Origin: a virus
IMG/VR virus record: IMGVR_UViG_3300048442_000711
Location: 1 to 27,984 of that record
Direction: 5' to 3' (one strand)
Length of the DNA stretch: 27,984 bases
Position 1 is the first letter of the stretch. Every line of letters starts with the position of its first letter. The notes beneath the pieces are model-generated. The model saw only the letters and a list, made by a program, of their open reading frames with translations, searched no databases and was not told the DNA's origin. Below, one piece after another: positions 5,095 through 12,763 of the stretch. A program made the translations under genes and the position numbers.

Positions 5095-6372
5095 ATGGTT
5101 AATAAAGATAAAGACAATTTAACTTTTACTTTTAACTCTGTCAAAGGTGCAGATAGTCAAGAGTTTAAATTTCAAATGCCTCCCTTACATGAAGCACAAG
5201 AAGTCGTAGCAAGTTCTGAGGCAAGGTGGAAAATATTGTGTGCAGGTCGAAGATTTGGTAAATCAAGACTAGGAGTTATGCTCACATTGATTACAGCTAT
5301 GCAAGGTAAAAGAGCATGGTGGGTTGCACCTACTTACACGATAGCTAGAGTAGGTTGGCGTGAAATTCAAAATGCAGCTATGGGATTTCCTGATAAATTT
5401 CCTGTAAATATTTCATTGGTAAACATGGAAGTTACTTTTCCTCAAACAGGTGGATCTATAGCAGTGAGATCAGCAGACACTCCACATAGACTTCGTGGTG
5501 AAGGTTTAGATTATTTAGTTATGGATGAGGCAGCTTTCATCAAACCAGATGTTTGGCATCAAGTTCTAAGACCTACTCTTACCGAAAGAAAAGGATCTGC
5601 ACTTTTTATCAGCACTCCTATGGGGATGAACAATTGGTTTTATGAACTATGGGAATTTGCAGAAGGTAAAGAGGATTGGGAAAGATTCCAATTTGCTACA
5701 TGGGATAATCCATTCATAGACAGAGAAGAAGTAGAAAAAGCTAAAGATGAAGTTGGATCTATTGTTTTTGCTCAGGAGTATTTAGCAGAATTTGTAGAAG
5801 CAGGTCAAGGTATGTTGCAACCTGAGTGGATTAAATACTACAGAGAAAAGTCAAATATGTTGTTTGTAGGTGGAGAGAATGTAAACCTTTATGATTGTAC
5901 TAGATTTTGCACTGTTGACTTGGCTACCTCAGTTAAGGATGGATCTGACTATACTGTAATTGCTAGTTTTGCAATAACACCCAAAGGTAAAATTGTTATT
6001 TTAGATGTCGATAGAAAGAGGATGGAGGCTCCAGATATAATACCTCGAATAAGACAAAAAATGGCAGAATATGATTTACAATGGGTTGGTATGGAGCGAG
6101 CAGGCTACCAGCTTTCGCTCATACAGTTTGCCAAGAGAGATGGTTTAGCTGTGAAGGAATTGAGAGCCGACAAAGATAAAGTTAGTCGCGCTCTACCATT
6201 AGCTGCTCGCATGGAAGCAGGTGATGTGTACTTTAAGCAAGGCGCACCTTGGCTAGTAGAAGTAGAAAGAGAACTTATGAGTTTTCCAGTAGGTCATCAT
6301 GATGACATTGTTGATGCAATAGGATACGGAGTTATCAGCGCACAAATAAAGAGGGAATGGAGCGCATACTAA
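5095..6372 (+). CDS. terL: Terminase large subunit
   Basis: This 425-residue protein is the ATP-driven DNA-packaging motor and nuclease. The ATPase shows Walker A AGRRFGKS (50-57), Walker B LVMDE (141-145) and coupling motif ISTP (172-175). The RNase H-like nuclease domain follows, with acidic residues in TVDLATSVKDGSDYT near 278 and the terminal GHHDDIVDA. The length is normal for the family. The start has no Shine-Dalgarno but a -10 sequence seven bases upstream. The portal gene begins immediately after the stop with no gap (TAAATG), so translation is likely coupled. No recognisable small subunit lies directly upstream. Confidence 0.97.
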   Translation: MVNKDKDNLTFTFNSVKGADSQEFKFQMPPLHEAQEVVASSEARWKILCAGRRFGKSRLGVMLTLITAMQGKRAWWVAPTYTIARVGWREIQNAAMGFPDKFPVNISLVNMEVTFPQTGGSIAVRSADTPHRLRGEGLDYLVMDEAAFIKPDVWHQVLRPTLTERKGSALFISTPMGMNNWFYELWEFAEGKEDWERFQFATWDNPFIDREEVEKAKDEVGSIVFAQEYLAEFVEAGQGMLQPEWIKYYREKSNMLFVGGENVNLYDCTRFCTVDLATSVKDGSDYTVIASFAITPKGKIVILDVDRKRMEAPDIIPRIRQKMAEYDLQWVGMERAGYQLSLIQFAKRDGLAVKELRADKDKVSRALPLAARMEAGDVYFKQGAPWLVEVERELMSFPVGHHDDIVDAIGYGVISAQIKREWSAY

Positions 6373-8985
6373 ATGGCAGAAGAAAAAAAATCTTTTTATC
6401 GTAGGACTGTAGATTATTTAAACACACCTACACAAAGACAGCAAGAAAAAGCTAGTAGATACAATCAAAGCACTTCTTTAGATCGTGCAGTTTATGGATA
6501 CAATACTGAATCTGGATACTTTCCTTCAAATATGTTGGATGATATTGGTGATGGATCAAACAACTCTGCTGTTGTTGCATGTCTAAATGTTCTTGCAACT
6601 TCATTTGCAGAGCCACGACCATTAGTTTATAAAGACACAGATGATGGTGATCAAGAATTAATTAAACAACATCCAATAGCAAAACTTTTAGAAAGACCAA
6701 ATCCATTTACTTCAGGTAACTTACTTGCTCACTATATGGTTGTAGCTTTATCAGCTTATGGAGATGCTTATCTTTATAAAAATAGAAATTCAGATGGCAA
6801 TGTAGTTCAACTTGTACCTTTGATGCCAAACATGGTTGAGCCAAAAGGTGATGAAGATACTTTGATAACACATTTTAAATACAAACCATATGGTGGACTT
6901 GGAGGGGAGAGTATAGTCGTACCTACTAATGATATAGTGCATATCCGAAACGGAATTGATCCAAATAACCATAGGCGTGGTTTCGCTCCATTAAAATCAG
7001 TGTTAAGAGAAATCTTAGGTGATGAGGCTGCAGGACAATATGCAGCAGCACTCTTACATAATATGGCTGTACCAGGTGTCATCCTCTCACCCAAAGATGA
7101 TTCTATGGGCGGTCCTTCTAAAGAAGAGGCTGAAGCGATTTCTGCTATGTACAAACAAAAATTTGGTGGCAAAAATCGTGGCGCTCCAATGATCTTATCA
7201 GGATCTATGAATGTCGAAGTAGTATCTTTTTCCCCAGATCAAATGAATCTTACAGAATTAAGAAAACTACCTGAAGAAAGAGTATCTGCAGTTTTAGGTG
7301 TCCCAGCAATTCTCGCCGGACTCGGAGCTGGACTGGATGCAGCCACTTATAACAACACCCGTGAATTAAGAGAGTTCTTTACAGAACAAAAACTTGTACC
7401 TTTATGGAAATCAGTAGCATCAGAATTGACACATCAGTTACTTAGAAAAGATTTTGATGATGATGATGTATATGTTAAATATAACTTGGATGATGTAAGA
7501 GCTTTATCACAAGACAAAGATGATATTTATAAAAGAATGAACACTGCTGTACAAGGTGGTTGGATAACAATTAGCGAGGCAAGAAAACAAGCAGGTTTAA
7601 AAACAGATGAAACTCATGACCTTTATCTAAGACCAATGAACATGGTAGAACGATCAATTGATGGTAGCCCACCACAAACTGATCAAGAGCCAAATCAAGA
7701 AGTTGAAGATCTTAAACAAGCAATAAAAGATTTAGATGAAAAAGTGATGACAACTGTTTCAGCAGATTTAGAGGCAATAAGATCTGATCTTTTAAAACCA
7801 ACTCCAACACCTCTAAATGAAGAAAAATATGTTGCAGAGATGCCTAATGGTGCATGGTGCATACTCAATCATGAAGACAATCAAGTAATTAAATGTTATG
7901 AAACTCAAGAGGCAGCTAATACAGCTTTGAGTAGAATGAAAAAAGCACCAAAGAAAATTACTAATTTTCCTAAATCAGGTGACAATCAGTCGATCTCTAT
8001 AACAAACTCACAACATAAACAATTTCCTAGTTATGCTTATGTCAAAGATTTAAAAGAAAACTGGCCAGAGATTTGGAGAAGAGCAGGTACCGGTGGTAAT
8101 CCTCCTACTTCATTTACCGGTAACGATGCTTTCAATAAATGGACAGATTACAAAGGTGGAGATAGAAGTGAATCTGTACTTAATTGGGTAAAGCGTAGAG
8201 AAAGATTTATGAACAGACACAAAAAAAATAACAGACTTAATGGAACAATTGCTGTTATGAAATGGGGTGGCGTTACAGCTTCAGGAGTACCTGCAATGAG
8301 AAAAGTTGTAAACGAATATAAAAAAGTTATTCGTGAAAGAAGAAAAATTCAAGAAGCATTACTTTTAGAAATTCAAGAAAAAGCATTGAGTCAAGGTGTT
8401 AAAGATAGTCTCAAGAAAAAAGTTAGTGAACATAATGCTAAAGATCCTAAGTACCGAGCTACAACAAGAATGTTAACAGCCTGTTATAACAGAGGATTAG
8501 CAGCTTATCAGAATAATCCTGGATCAGTCAGAGGTAATGTAAGTTCTCCACAGCAGTGGGCAATGGCCAGAGTTAATGGCCTATTAAGAGCTTTAAGAAC
8601 AGGTAAATTTAAAAGAACAGCTTATGATACAGATCTTCTTCCTAGCAACCATCCGTTAAGTTCTAAGAAAAATGCAACACAAGTTATTGAAGAAATAAAT
8701 GTGTCAACAGAAGAGGCAGAGGCTTTATCCGAAGTAGAAATGAATTCTGCTAGATCCGAGAAAGCAGCTAAGGGATCTATAAAAGTTGGAGATGCAGTTT
8801 CTTGGAGTATTAATAAAGATCCAGATCCACCATCTACTGTCCATGGAATTGTAACCTCAGTAAAGGATGATGAAGCAACCATGATGGTTTGGGCAATTAT
8901 GGAAGATGGATCGCATCAGAAAACAGATCGATCTGTAAGACAGTCGATATCTAAGTTAAGAAAAATCAAAGACTTTAGAAGTTAA
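6373..8985 (+). CDS. Portal protein with long multidomain C-terminal extension
   Basis: The first 430 residues or so are an HK97-type portal, the dodecameric DNA gateway: LNVLATSFAEPRPLVYKD, the PNPFTSG segment, the NDIVHIRNG strand and the GVPAILAGLG clip/stem region. Portals of this type usually end near 400-450 residues, but this protein has 870. The extension contains a short domain with MPNGAWCILNHEDNQVIKCYETQEAA, a domain with YAYVKDLKENWPEIWRRAG and RSESVLNWVKRRERF, a segment with QQWAMARVNGLLRAL, and a terminal Tudor-like beta domain beginning SIKVGDAVSWSI. These modules are familiar to me as separate or fused units in other phage head proteins. The gene starts one base after TerL stops. 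The last codons lie in a 20-bp palindrome shared with the convergent gene. Confidence 0.93.
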   Translation: MAEEKKSFYRRTVDYLNTPTQRQQEKASRYNQSTSLDRAVYGYNTESGYFPSNMLDDIGDGSNNSAVVACLNVLATSFAEPRPLVYKDTDDGDQELIKQHPIAKLLERPNPFTSGNLLAHYMVVALSAYGDAYLYKNRNSDGNVVQLVPLMPNMVEPKGDEDTLITHFKYKPYGGLGGESIVVPTNDIVHIRNGIDPNNHRRGFAPLKSVLREILGDEAAGQYAAALLHNMAVPGVILSPKDDSMGGPSKEEAEAISAMYKQKFGGKNRGAPMILSGSMNVEVVSFSPDQMNLTELRKLPEERVSAVLGVPAILAGLGAGLDAATYNNTRELREFFTEQKLVPLWKSVASELTHQLLRKDFDDDDVYVKYNLDDVRALSQDKDDIYKRMNTAVQGGWITISEARKQAGLKTDETHDLYLRPMNMVERSIDGSPPQTDQEPNQEVEDLKQAIKDLDEKVMTTVSADLEAIRSDLLKPTPTPLNEEKYVAEMPNGAWCILNHEDNQVIKCYETQEAANTALSRMKKAPKKITNFPKSGDNQSISITNSQHKQFPSYAYVKDLKENWPEIWRRAGTGGNPPTSFTGNDAFNKWTDYKGGDRSESVLNWVKRRERFMNRHKKNNRLNGTIAVMKWGGVTASGVPAMRKVVNEYKKVIRERRKIQEALLLEIQEKALSQGVKDSLKKKVSEHNAKDPKYRATTRMLTACYNRGLAAYQNNPGSVRGNVSSPQQWAMARVNGLLRALRTGKFKRTAYDTDLLPSNHPLSSKKNATQVIEEINVSTEEAEALSEVEMNSARSEKAAKGSIKVGDAVSWSINKDPDPPSTVHGIVTSVKDDEATMMVWAIMEDGSHQKTDRSVRQSISKLRKIKDFRS

Positions 8986-8993
8986 CTTCTAAA
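8974..8993. repeat. Perfect 20-bp palindrome at convergent gene ends
   Basis: TTTAGAAGTT followed directly by AACTTCTAAA. It encodes Phe-Arg-Ser-stop on both strands, forming the identical C-termini of the portal and of the minus-strand gene at 8982. As RNA it could fold as an eight-base-pair stem with a TTAA loop, a possible bidirectional end signal. Confidence 0.85.
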
Positions 8994-9191
8994 AATTGGA
9001 TTCTCACTCGGAATATATTCAACACCACGCACTCTTAATTTATTAATTAATCTTACTTGTTCATCTTCTGATAAAAAGGTAAGCCAATCATTAATGATGG
9101 CATTTCTTTGATACTTAGGAGATTTAGCAATCTGATCCATAAATATTTGGAATTCTGTTACTCTATCCCCATCATTTCTTTGTATACCCAT
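8982..9191 (-). CDS. Minus-strand small protein (69 aa)
   Basis: The frame runs from ATG 9191 to a stop at 8982 and overlaps the upstream minus-strand gene by 34 bases. The product looks helical (FMDQIAKSPKYQRNAIINDW, then a LSEDEQVRLINKLR helix). No strong Shine-Dalgarno was seen, so it may be coupled to its upstream neighbour; an internal ATG at residue 18 is an alternative start. It converges on the portal gene and shares the palindrome that ends it. No family was recognised. Confidence 0.6.
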   Translation of the reverse strand: MGIQRNDGDRVTEFQIFMDQIAKSPKYQRNAIINDWLTFLSEDEQVRLINKLRVRGVEYIPSENPIFRS

Positions 9192-9397
9192 TCTAGTAAA
9201 TAGTCCCTATCTTCTGCTCCGTACTTAAAGTCTTTCGCAGCTAGCTTGTCTGATACTTCTAGTTTATTACGAACTAGTTTTATGTTCAATGTCTTATCAA
9301 AAATATCTAAGGTACCTGTGTTGTCAGAGTTTATCGCCACCGAGAAACTCCCAGATCCAATATGCAAAGTCGATATTTTAGCAACTTCATTGTCCAT
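9158..9397 (-). CDS. Minus-strand small protein (79 aa), leaderless start
   Basis: The frame is open further up, to an ATG at 9427, but ATG 9397 is chosen because TG-G-TATAGT (complement of 9404-9412) ends six bases before it, the leaderless spacing. The product begins MDNEVAKISTLHIGSGSFSV and has alternating beta-type strands (DNTGTLDIFDKTLNIKLV) followed by a helical end (RDYLLEWVYKEMM). It is unrecognised. It starts a two-gene minus-strand unit inserted between the portal and protease genes, which otherwise are neighbours in phage head modules. Confidence 0.6.
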   Translation of the reverse strand: MDNEVAKISTLHIGSGSFSVAINSDNTGTLDIFDKTLNIKLVRNKLEVSDKLAAKDFKYGAEDRDYLLEWVYKEMMGIE

Positions 9398-9403
9398 GTA
9401 ATA

Positions 9404-9412
9404 ACTATACCA
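9404..9412 (-). promoter_or_regulatory. Extended -10 promoter of the minus-strand pair
   Basis: The minus strand reads TG-G-TATAGT, six bases before ATG 9397. Confidence 0.5.
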
Positions 9413-9487
9413 CAGATGTGCAAACAAATGTTTTTTCAGATTGGCAATGTAAAATACACAATAATTATAAAAGACTGTCTACAATAT

Positions 9488-9496
9488 TGTTATATT
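9488..9496 (+). promoter_or_regulatory. Extended -10 promoter before protease/capsid
   Basis: TG-T-TATATT lies 56 bases before ATG 9553, giving a leader of about 50 nt with a normal Shine-Dalgarno. It would drive the protease and capsid unit independently of the TerL promoter. Confidence 0.4.
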
Positions 9497-9552
9497 GGCT
9501 TTAGTCAGTTATTTAGTGCGCATTAGTAACAAAGTACAGGAGTAAGACAAAT

Positions 9553-11055
9553 ATGTCAGAAGAAAAAGAAATCAAAAATATTAATTTTGAGATGAAAGAA
9601 GAGTCAGACAAAACAGGGGAAGTTAAAGCAGTTTTCTCAGTTTTCAACGATGTAGATAGTGATGGAGATGTCGTAGTACCAGGCGCAGTTAAGTCAGGTT
9701 TTAAAGGTGGATCAGTACCAATGGTTTGGTCTCACAAATGGGATATGCCAATTGGTAAAGGTAGCATCTCACAAGACAACGACATGGCAACATTCACAGG
9801 TGAGTTTTTTATGGATACCGAGTCAGGTAAAGAGGCTTACAACCTAGTAAAAAGCATGGGCGATTTACAACAGTGGTCTTTTGGTTTTAGAGTTAATGAT
9901 GCAGAGTATGGCAAATTTCAAAAGGATGGGAAAGATGAAGAAGATGTTAGATACCTTAAAGACTTATCGGTTTACGAAGTTAGTCCTGTACTTGTTGGAG
10001 CTAATCAAGAAACTTTCACCATGGCGATTAAAAGCGATAAAGAAACAGAAGCAAAGATCGTTCAATCCGTATCTGTATCTGATGATCCAGATCTGGGAGG
10101 GGTTAAGGACACTCTTACTAGTGATTCAATTCAACCTGAGGAGCCTAAAGAAGAAGTAAAAGATGATGAGAAAAAAGCAGCTCCTAAAAGTGATACATTC
10201 GCTACTGCTGCAGAAGCAGAACAGCGTGCTAAAGAAATAGGATGTGTTGGATCTCATATGCATGATGCTGATGGACAAGCAGTATTTATGCCATGTGCTA
10301 CACATGAAGATTACGAATCCAGAATGCAAAAAAGCACAACAGCTATGACTGTGTTAGCTAATATTGCAGCTGGAATGAAAGAAATTTTAAATTCTGTCCC
10401 AACTGATGATGCATCACTTGATGCGTTAAAAGAAATCAATCTTAGGATTCTAAGTATTGTTGATGAGGATAGTGAGGTTTCAGAGAAGAGTGCCAGCGTG
10501 CAAGGCAAACGCTTTTCTGATGAGGTAAAAGATGTTCTTGCAGCATTGAATAACCTCGTTGCCAGAGTTCAATCTATAGGAGAACTCAGGAAAAAGAATA
10601 AGAGGAAGTTGGGAGTTTCTACAACTGAAGCTCTCAGAACAGTTCAAGAAAGTGTCCAAGATGCTTTCGAAGAACTAGACAAATTCGTAGAAGAATTTGG
10701 AACTGAAGGAGCGTTAGAGATGGAAAGTAATGAAGTCGAAACTGCTGAAGATACAGTTGAAGTGACTGAAGATTCAGATCCTGAATTAACTGCTGAGGAA
10801 GAAGTAGGGGAAGTTGTTGAGGCGCAAGCTGATACTCCAGATCCTGCTGAAGAGCCAGAAGTTGATACAGGTGATGAAAGACAAGTTGAAGATCCTGTAG
10901 ATCAAGCAGAAGAAGTTTCAGAAGTTGAAATTGAAGAAGTTGAAGTTGACAGTGAACTTGATGATCTTTGGTTAGAGAGTCAAAGAATTGCAACAGAAAC
11001 TTTGTTGACCGACATAGAAATAGAAGATAACGAGATTATTGAGGAGATAGTATGA
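9553..11055 (+). CDS. HK97-type prohead protease with long acidic C-terminal region
   Basis: Residues 1 to about 160 are a U35-family prohead serine protease, which matures the capsid by cutting scaffold or delta domains. VWSHKWDMPIGKG carries His61 and QQWSFGF carries Ser109. The family is usually about 200 residues; this protein has 500. The extra 330 residues hold a motif with GCVGSHMHDADGQAVFMPC (about 230-250, three Cys or His pairs, known from other phage proteins), a helical region, and a very acidic tail full of Glu and Asp. The acidic helical tail could act as an internal scaffold fused to the protease. AGGAG lies upstream of the ATG. The stop overlaps the capsid start (ATGA). Confidence 0.9.
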   Translation: MSEEKEIKNINFEMKEESDKTGEVKAVFSVFNDVDSDGDVVVPGAVKSGFKGGSVPMVWSHKWDMPIGKGSISQDNDMATFTGEFFMDTESGKEAYNLVKSMGDLQQWSFGFRVNDAEYGKFQKDGKDEEDVRYLKDLSVYEVSPVLVGANQETFTMAIKSDKETEAKIVQSVSVSDDPDLGGVKDTLTSDSIQPEEPKEEVKDDEKKAAPKSDTFATAAEAEQRAKEIGCVGSHMHDADGQAVFMPCATHEDYESRMQKSTTAMTVLANIAAGMKEILNSVPTDDASLDALKEINLRILSIVDEDSEVSEKSASVQGKRFSDEVKDVLAALNNLVARVQSIGELRKKNKRKLGVSTTEALRTVQESVQDAFEELDKFVEEFGTEGALEMESNEVETAEDTVEVTEDSDPELTAEEEVGEVVEAQADTPDPAEEPEVDTGDERQVEDPVDQAEEVSEVEIEEVEVDSELDDLWLESQRIATETLLTDIEIEDNEIIEEIV

Positions 11056-12287
11056 GCGATGTAAAAGAAATTCGCAAAAATATTGCTGAAAAGTCAGAAG
11101 AGCTTAAAGGTTTATTCGAGAACATCGAAGGACAAGAAGGCGCTTCTACTCCAGAACAAAAGAATGCAGTCATTGAAAGAAATGAAGAACTTGCATCTTT
11201 AAGGGATGACCTTAAAGTAGCTGAAGCAAAATCTAAATTAGATGTTTCAGGTAACGCAGTTCCTAGCATTCCTAACCCATCAGAAGAAGCAAAAGATTCT
11301 TCTTTTGGCTCAGAGTTCATGAAGTCAGCAGCTTATAAAGGTTATGTAGAGAATGGTGCTAAGAACTTACAAAGCACAATTCAAACAAAAACCAATTTAA
11401 CCACAACAGGTTACCCACCAGAATCTTTAAGAGGTCCTGGTATTTTGGAAACAGCTCTTCGTGATCCTAATGCAGTAATTAACCTATTTGATCAAATTAA
11501 TACAGATCAAAATGCGTTTGTTTATTTGGAAGAAACTACTTTCACAAACAACGCAGCTGAAGCAGCCGAGGCTGCAGCAGTAGGCGAAGCAGCATTAGCT
11601 TTCACCGAAAGAACTGCTACAATCTCAAAACTTGGCGTAAACATCCCAGTCACAGATGAGTTGATGCAAGATGTTTCAGGTCTAGAAGGATATTTGAATT
11701 CAAGACTACAAACCATGATGAGATTAAGACTAGACAGCCAGTTAATAGCTGGTAATGGTACTTCACCAAACCTTGAAGGTATCTTAGATGCAGGAAAATC
11801 CAGTGTTGGATCAACTGCTTATGGATCCTACTCAGGTGGTTTGGGAAGAATCGGAGCTATCTATGGAGCAATCACTGACATTAGAGTGAATGCATTCACA
11901 GAGCCTGATGCAATAGTAATCCACCCTAACGACTGGTCACAGATCGTTTTGCAAGTCGATGAAGACTTTGCTGGTGATGCTACTGCAGGTTACGCTTCTA
12001 AATCACCTGTATTCACCCAAGCCGGTGGATATGGTGGTGGCGTTGCTAACCAACTTTGGGGATTAAATGTTGTTGCTTCAACAGCAATTCCTGAAGGTAC
12101 CATCCTAGTTGGTAAATTCGGTGGTGGAGAAGCAGCTCATGTTGTAATGAGACAAGGTATTGATGTCGCAGTTAGTGATAGTCATGGTGATAATTTTACA
12201 AAAAATATCATGGTGATCAGAGCTACAATGCGTGTTGGATTCCCTGTTTACAGACAAGCAGCTTTCCATAAGATCACAAGCGCTTAA
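11052..12287 (+). CDS. Major capsid protein (HK97 fold)
   Basis: This 411-residue protein belongs to the Phage_capsid family and forms the icosahedral shell. Residues 1 to about 105 are a charged coiled-coil delta domain (IRKNIAEKSEELKGLFENI), probably removed by the protease just upstream. The mature part starts near the TKTNLTTTGYPPES region and has the family landmarks TATISKLGVNIPVTDELMQD, LIAGNGTSPNLEGIL and a terminal RVGFPVYRQAAFHKI. It starts inside the protease stop by a 4-base overlap and ends before a strong terminator, consistent with high expression and attenuation of downstream genes. Confidence 0.95.
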   Translation: MSDVKEIRKNIAEKSEELKGLFENIEGQEGASTPEQKNAVIERNEELASLRDDLKVAEAKSKLDVSGNAVPSIPNPSEEAKDSSFGSEFMKSAAYKGYVENGAKNLQSTIQTKTNLTTTGYPPESLRGPGILETALRDPNAVINLFDQINTDQNAFVYLEETTFTNNAAEAAEAAAVGEAALAFTERTATISKLGVNIPVTDELMQDVSGLEGYLNSRLQTMMRLRLDSQLIAGNGTSPNLEGILDAGKSSVGSTAYGSYSGGLGRIGAIYGAITDIRVNAFTEPDAIVIHPNDWSQIVLQVDEDFAGDATAGYASKSPVFTQAGGYGGGVANQLWGLNVVASTAIPEGTILVGKFGGGEAAHVVMRQGIDVAVSDSHGDNFTKNIMVIRATMRVGFPVYRQAAFHKITSA

Positions 12288-12303
12288 TAGCGTTACGATT
12301 TGA

Positions 12304-12333
12304 AATATGGGGGCTATATGCCCCCATATTTTA
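12304..12333 (+). terminator. Strong terminator after major capsid gene
   Basis: AATATGGGGGC (12304-12314) pairs with GCCCCCATATT (12320-12330) around a five-base loop, followed by TTTTA counted from within the stem. The stem is symmetric, so it could work in both directions. Confidence 0.9.
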
Positions 12334-12414
12334 TAGAGTTAAAAACAGGTAGGTTTCAAAGCGATATACAGTAAGAGCATACTCAAGCCACCTACTACGA
12401 TTAGAAAGAAAAAA

Positions 12415-12474
12415 ATGCCTTATCATTCAAAACCAAAACCAAAAAAGAAAAAGCCTAAAAAAAGAAATAAATAA
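12415..12474 (+). CDS. Lys/Pro-rich micropeptide (19 aa)
   Basis: The ATG at 12415 opens a 20-codon frame encoding MPYHSKPKPKKKKPKKRNK. Ten of its 19 residues are lysine. Tiny MPY-plus-lysine peptides of this kind occur after capsid genes in other marine phages, as I recall, which is the main reason to call it. The upstream AGAAAG is a weak ribosome-binding site. It may bind DNA or neutralise charge in the head. The 80 bases before it hold a possible long-range stem (GTAGGT with ACCTAC). Confidence 0.5.
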   Translation: MPYHSKPKPKKKKPKKRNK

Positions 12475-12490
12475 GTTAGGATTAATTATT

Positions 12491-12754
12491 ATGTCAGAAG
12501 AAAAATATATAAAACCGGAAAAGTCTATTTGGAAGCTACAAGATGGAACAATATGGGAAGGTCCAATGTCAGAGCTACCAAAAGCAAATGCAGATCTAAT
12601 TGCTAAAGCAGGTTGGGAATATCCTGAGTCCTGGTTAAAAGAGCAAGGTTGGGGTAAAAAAGCTCCTGCTAAGAAAAAAGCTCCAGCAAAGAAAAAAGCA
12701 GCTCCGAAGAAAAAAGTAGAAACTAAAGCAGTTAAACCATCAGAAAATAAGTAA
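12491..12754 (+). CDS. Small protein with histone-like AK/PK tail (87 aa)
   Basis: AGGA lies eight bases upstream of ATG 12491. The N-terminal 55 residues look like a small folded domain with several Trp residues (SIWKLQDGTIWEGPMSELP). The C-terminus is a low-complexity Ala-Lys-Pro tail (KKAPAKKKAPAKKKAAPKK) resembling histone H1-like DNA-binding tails. The position between capsid and connector suggests a virion or head component that contacts DNA, but this is inference. No family name can be given. Confidence 0.75.
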   Translation: MSEEKYIKPEKSIWKLQDGTIWEGPMSELPKANADLIAKAGWEYPESWLKEQGWGKKAPAKKKAPAKKKAAPKKKVETKAVKPSENK

Positions 12755-12763
12755 GGAGTAGCA

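Noticed and set aside
9398-9427. Upstream ATG (9427) as start of the minus-strand gene
   Set aside because: It would place the extended -10 promoter inside the coding region. ATG 9397 fits the leaderless pattern.
9881-10159. 92-codon plus-strand frame inside the protease gene
   Set aside because: Its composition is an out-of-frame reading of the acidic protease, and it has no start signals or motifs.
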